From NCBI RefSeq assembly GCF_000374065.1, contig NZ_KB893245.1, positions 992,001 to 1,056,000 on the forward strand: a DNA stretch of 64,000 nt, in the 5' to 3' direction. This stretch comes from Spirosoma luteum DSM 19990 (GTDB lineage: Bacteria; Bacteroidota; Bacteroidia; Cytophagales; Spirosomataceae). The notes under the pieces were generated by a model, which saw only the letters and a list, made by a program, of their open reading frames with translations, made no database searches and was not told the DNA's origin. Shown here in pieces: positions 60,257 through 64,000 of this stretch (the first letter of the stretch is position 1; every line of letters begins with the position of its first letter). The translations under genes and the position numbers were made by a program.

Positions 60257-61294
60257 ATGAAAAATCAACCATCACGCCGTCAGTTCCTGGGTGCCACGGC
60301 AGCCCTTGTGTCGGGAGCCGTTCTCAGCACCAACAACGTGTTCGGCGCACCCGCCTATATCCGTAATCTGGGCAAACCAAATTCACTGATAAATGGTGTA
60401 CAGATTGGTGCCATTACGTATTCTTTCCGGGATATGCCCGACCAAAGTGCTGAAGCCACGTTAAAGTACGTACTGGATAGCGGCATTAGTGCTATCGAAC
60501 TGATGGGTGGTCCGGCGGAGTCATTTGCGGGGGCGCCAAAAAATACGGTCAATATGCAAACGGTATTCCCGCTGATGCGGAAACGGCGCGAAAAGCAGGA
60601 ATTAACTGCGGATGAGAATAAAATGCTGGATGAAGCCGAGGCTCAGATGAAAGCGTACCGGCAGGAAATAGCCAAATGGCGGCTGTCGGCTCCCATGAGC
60701 AAATTTGAGCAGATGCGGAAGATGTACAACCAGGCAGGGGTTCAGATCTATGCGTTTAAGCCCGACACCTTTAACGTGCAGAGTACTGACGCGGAGATTG
60801 AGTATGGTTTAAAAGCGGCTAAACTGCTGGGTGCCAATCAGGTTACGTTGGAGCATCCTGGTAATGATGCCCATACGCTGCGGTTAGGCACCCTAGCGCA
60901 GAAACAGGGCATGAAAGTAGCGTACCACGGCCATGAGCAGCAGACGCCCACTTTTTGGGATACGGCCCTGGCTCAGTCGCCGGCCAATATGCTGAACCTG
61001 GACTTAGGCCATTTCGTGGCCGCTGGCAACACCGACCCGCTGGGGTTTGTTAAGCTTAAGCATGACCGGATTGCCAGTATGCACATCAAAGACCGTCAAA
61101 CGCCCGAACATGAAAAAGGAAACCTACCCTGGGGACAGGGGGATACGCCGTTGCTCCAGGTGCTGAAACTGATGCGTGATCAGAAGTATACCTTCCCCGC
61201 TACGGTTGAACTGGAATATAAGATTCCTGCTGGCTCGACCTCCGTAGCTGAGGTGAAAAAATGTCTGGACTACTGCCGAAACGCGCTGAGTTAA
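60257..61294 (+). CDS. Exported TIM-barrel sugar isomerase/epimerase-like protein
   Basis: A 345-residue protein with a twin-arginine-like leader (PSRRQFLGATAALVSGAVLS) and an AP-endonuclease-2-type TIM barrel. Likely metal-site segments are VTLEHPGNDAH, KVAYHGHEQ, MLNLDLGHFVAAG and PATVELEY. Compared with the protein at 19015 it has a charged helical insertion at about residues 105-150 (RKRREKQELTADENKMLDEAEAQ). It may act on rhamnose-linked or 3-keto sugars, since a GH78 gene follows, but the substrate is unknown. Confidence 0.8.
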   Translation: MKNQPSRRQFLGATAALVSGAVLSTNNVFGAPAYIRNLGKPNSLINGVQIGAITYSFRDMPDQSAEATLKYVLDSGISAIELMGGPAESFAGAPKNTVNMQTVFPLMRKRREKQELTADENKMLDEAEAQMKAYRQEIAKWRLSAPMSKFEQMRKMYNQAGVQIYAFKPDTFNVQSTDAEIEYGLKAAKLLGANQVTLEHPGNDAHTLRLGTLAQKQGMKVAYHGHEQQTPTFWDTALAQSPANMLNLDLGHFVAAGNTDPLGFVKLKHDRIASMHIKDRQTPEHEKGNLPWGQGDTPLLQVLKLMRDQKYTFPATVELEYKIPAGSTSVAEVKKCLDYCRNALS

Positions 61295-61407
61295 CCCTCG
61301 GCCCAATCAGTCATTGCCAGACGGTGGTCAATCGGAATGGCAAAAACCAGGGCTATTGATGGCTGAAAAAGAGACGTTTACCTAGTGAGCAGTAGTCCTG
61401 CCTGCTC

Positions 61408-61469
61408 AAAAAAACTGCCTGTTGCGTGTGCGAAGCAAACTAACCCTGCAACGCATCCGCAATAGGCAG
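61408..61469 (-). terminator. Intrinsic terminator pointing leftward
   Basis: The stem CTGCCTGTTGCG (61415-61426) pairs with 61458-61469 except for one base. On the minus strand it is followed directly by seven U. There is no minus-strand gene nearby, since both flanking genes are on the plus strand. Confidence 0.6.
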
Positions 61470-61522
61470 CACCAATCTTACCACGTCATAATCCGTCAAA
61501 AAAGAGCCGTTAATTATTTCCA

Positions 61523-64000
61523 ATGAAAGTAAGTATTCTACCGTTTCTTATCCTGTTCACAATCGTTAGTACGGCTCTGGCCAACGTTTCCATTGATAGC
61601 CTGACCGTTGATTACCAGCCAACGCCGTTGGGAGTCGACCAGCCAACGCCCCATTTTTCGTGGCAGATGAAAGCCCTGGACAATAGACAGGGCTATGTAC
61701 AGAAAGCCTGGCAGGTTGTGGTAACGGATGCTAAAAACCAGATCGTCTGGGATTCAAAAAAAGTAGACTCGGGGATTTCGCTGGGCGTTGAGTACGCGGG
61801 GCAGCCGCTAAAACCCACGACCCGCTACAACTGGAAGGTACTGGTTTGGGACAACACGGGCCAAATGTCGACCAGTACATCCTGGTTTGAAACGGGCCTG
61901 ATGAACCCGGATATCTCGGCCTGGTCGGGTGCGACATGGATTGGTGGAGGGGATGAGGATCTGGTTCTTTACTCGCACTATTTATCGGTCTTTAAGTTCC
62001 AGTTCGGCCTTCAATTGGACAAAGCAGGTAACTCGACCAAAGCGGCTTTCGTGATTGGTGCCAACGACCGTCGGCTCATGAACAAAGACCTCAATTTGAT
62101 GGGGGTGCAGAATGGAAAGGATCAAAGTTACATCGCTTTTGAGCTGGATATTTCGGGGGTAAATAGTACCCCCACCGGCCTGGCCAAGCTCAATCTGTAT
62201 CGGGTGGGATATGACAAAACGGATAAGCCGGGTGTACCGGTTAAAAGCCTCGATATCCCCCAGAGTCTGATCAATGGAGCCAATAAGTACGCTAAACATA
62301 CAGTATTCGCCGACTGTAATTTTGGCTTGTTTGAGCTGTTCGTAGATGGTAGAGAAGACGCCAATAAACTGAAAGAAAAGACGAACGAGCCGCCCTCCCG
62401 CTTTGGTCCACGGGGCATCAACCTCAATCCGGTTGGTGTCGGCAATAACTTTATTAGTTTTCCGATGGTAGCCGATATCGGGTTCCGGGTTCCTGAGAAT
62501 CAGACGGCCTATTTTTCGGGGGTAGAAATCAGGAATTTCCGGTATCCATCCAACCCGTTGTTTACCGAAAATCTTAGTCGGCAGCCCTATACCGGTATTT
62601 TTAAGTCGGGTAATCTGACCGTCGACAACGGGCAGTACACGGTTAAAGGAGGTGCCTTAATCACCGCTGACCCAAGCCGAAACGCGGCTCCCATGCTCCG
62701 AAATACATTCACTACTCAAAATAAACCCATTGCAAAAGCGCGGCTGTACGTAACGGCACGGGGTATTTATGAGGTGTATCTGAACGGAAACCGGGTGAGC
62801 AATGACTACTTCAATCCGGGTTTGACCCAGTACAACAAACACCATATGTACCAGACCTACGATATTACCCCTGCGGTAAAGTCAGGGCAAAAAAATGCGG
62901 TCGGTGCCTGGTTGAGCGAAGGGTGGTGGAGTGGCAATATTACGTACAGTGGCGAGAACTGGAATTATTTCGGCGACCGGCAGTCCCTGTTGAGCAAACT
63001 GGTAATTACTTATACCGATGGTTCCGAACAGGTTGTCACCTCTACACCGACCGAGTGGAAATTATTCACGAATGGGCCGGTACGCTACGGTTCGTTCTTT
63101 CAGGGCGAAGTGTACGATGCCACGAAAGAAGCGCTGGTGAAAAACTGGTCGACGCCCGGCTATAACGATACGAACTGGAAAGCAACCGTTGCCGTGCCGT
63201 TGGAAGGGACGGCCTACAAGGGGAGCTTCACCGACCCACTGGGTCGCACATCAACGCTGGATTACAGTGCGTTCAAACTCATCAGTCAGATGGGGGATAA
63301 CGCAGGTCTGGTAAAAACTATGCCAGCCCTCAGCGTAGAGCAGGTTCGTTCGGGCGTATTTGTATACGACATGGGGCAGAACATGGTCGGCTTCCCGCAG
63401 GTCCTGATTAAAAACGGCAAAAAAGGGCAGGTCATTACCATGCGATACGCCGAAGTGAAATACCCGAATCTGGCCGAATATAAAGACAACACGGGCATGG
63501 TGATGATGGAAAATATCCGGGCTGCCCTAACGCAGGACCTGTACATCCTGAAAGGGGGCGATGAGACCATTCAGCCCCGCTTCACCTTCCATGGGTACCG
63601 GTATCTGGAGCTAACCGGTATGGATCAGGCTATCCCGGTTTCCGCTGTTAAAGGGCTTGTTATCAGTTCAATATCAGTCCTTTCGTCGCACTACGAAACC
63701 TCGAATGCGCTGGTCAACAAACTGTGGCAGAACATTACCTGGTCGCTGCGTAGTAATTTTCTTTCCATTCCTACGGATACCCCCGCCCGCAATGAGCGGA
63801 TGGGCTGGAGCGGGGATATTTCGGTATTTTCCCGCAGCGCTACCTACCTCACCAACGCCGATTTGTTCCTGCGTCGGCATCTGCTGGCCATGCGGGATGT
63901 ACAGGCCGAAAACGGTCGGTTTACCGATGTCGCTCCCATGGGGGGCGGCTTTGGTGGTACGCTTTGGGGCAGTGCGGGTATTGTGGTAGCCTGGGAAGCC
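61523..64000 (+). CDS. Alpha-L-rhamnosidase, GH78 (3' end missing)
   Basis: The first 826 codons of a gene that continues past the window. The start at 61523 gives a signal peptide (MKVSILPFLILFTIVSTALA). An N-terminal fibronectin-like domain follows (LTVDYQPTPLGVDQPTPHFSW), then the rhamnosidase N-terminal sandwich domains (ARLYVTARGIYEVYLNGNRVS, VYDMGQNMVGFPQV, FTFHGYRYLELTG), and then the start of the alpha/alpha barrel with PTDTPARNERMGWSGDI, which holds the family's acidic active-site residues. It would release terminal L-rhamnose from plant or microbial glycans in the periplasm or outside. Confidence 0.93.
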   Translation, partial: MKVSILPFLILFTIVSTALANVSIDSLTVDYQPTPLGVDQPTPHFSWQMKALDNRQGYVQKAWQVVVTDAKNQIVWDSKKVDSGISLGVEYAGQPLKPTTRYNWKVLVWDNTGQMSTSTSWFETGLMNPDISAWSGATWIGGGDEDLVLYSHYLSVFKFQFGLQLDKAGNSTKAAFVIGANDRRLMNKDLNLMGVQNGKDQSYIAFELDISGVNSTPTGLAKLNLYRVGYDKTDKPGVPVKSLDIPQSLINGANKYAKHTVFADCNFGLFELFVDGREDANKLKEKTNEPPSRFGPRGINLNPVGVGNNFISFPMVADIGFRVPENQTAYFSGVEIRNFRYPSNPLFTENLSRQPYTGIFKSGNLTVDNGQYTVKGGALITADPSRNAAPMLRNTFTTQNKPIAKARLYVTARGIYEVYLNGNRVSNDYFNPGLTQYNKHHMYQTYDITPAVKSGQKNAVGAWLSEGWWSGNITYSGENWNYFGDRQSLLSKLVITYTDGSEQVVTSTPTEWKLFTNGPVRYGSFFQGEVYDATKEALVKNWSTPGYNDTNWKATVAVPLEGTAYKGSFTDPLGRTSTLDYSAFKLISQMGDNAGLVKTMPALSVEQVRSGVFVYDMGQNMVGFPQVLIKNGKKGQVITMRYAEVKYPNLAEYKDNTGMVMMENIRAALTQDLYILKGGDETIQPRFTFHGYRYLELTGMDQAIPVSAVKGLVISSISVLSSHYETSNALVNKLWQNITWSLRSNFLSIPTDTPARNERMGWSGDISVFSRSATYLTNADLFLRRHLLAMRDVQAENGRFTDVAPMGGGFGGTLWGSAGIVVAWEA

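Overview
The window looks like chromosome of a Bacteroidota species of the Cytophagales, closest in gene content to Spirosoma-type genomes. The evidence is a gldKLMN type IX secretion and gliding cluster preceded by a PorP/SprF-like gene, a SusC/SusD pair with a FecR-type regulator, LytS/LytTR signalling, DUF4271 next to hemD, a CrtY-type lycopene cyclase, and promoters of the TTG-N19-TAnnTTTG kind. I see no rRNA, tRNA, CRISPR array, transposase or phage gene. The genus is inferred from gene content only.

Layout. 1-6.2 kb: a plus-strand operon for trans-4-hydroxy-L-proline breakdown (DapA-family deaminase cut by the window edge, epimerase, FAD oxidase, secreted DUF885 peptidase-like protein, 2-oxoglutarate semialdehyde dehydrogenase). 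6.3-12.4 kb: exported carbohydrate-active proteins (GH16, GH39, a LEA-like lipoprotein, DUF6807, an unrecognised 511-residue protein). 12.5-16.8 kb: housekeeping and small genes (a DJ-1/PfpI-like protein without its cysteine, rfbC, pyrF, DUF2851). 16.8-25.8 kb: a minus-strand polysaccharide-utilisation operon read FecR, SusC, SusD, TIM-barrel isomerase, DUF1080 hydrolase, Gfo/Idh/MocA oxidoreductase, a set that fits glycoside cleavage through C3 oxidation. 26.3-34.3 kb: two barrel-like proteins, OsmC, lipA, crtY, metK, hpf and a cytochrome P450. 34.4-41.2 kb: a GMC oxidoreductase coupled to a GreA-like protein, a PfkB kinase/AGE epimerase pair, an O-methyltransferase, a 59-residue protein and a cold-shock-domain protein. 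41.6-46.4 kb: a coiled-coil lipoprotein, topoisomerase IB, a membrane protein, sucD and DUF4271. 46.5-53.6 kb: hemD, porP/sprF-like, gldK, gldL, gldM, gldN. 53.7-64 kb: carbonic anhydrase, a LytTR/LytS pair, a TonB-dependent outer-membrane protein, YceI, a TIM-barrel protein and a GH78 alpha-L-rhamnosidase cut by the right edge.

The most unusual signal is not a protein. At least six intergenic gaps hold two facing arrays of a degenerate 7- or 8-base unit (for example A-N-GAGYGA on one side and TCRCTC-N-T on the other) that fold into long hairpins. They sit inside operons, between gldL and gldM, and across both stop codons of a convergent gene pair. In one case, before the DUF4271 gene, the start codon lies in the left arm and the right arm is translated as the hydrophobic core of the signal peptide. 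The arms of different elements share layout but not exact sequence, which suggests a recurring way of building hairpins rather than simple copies of one element.
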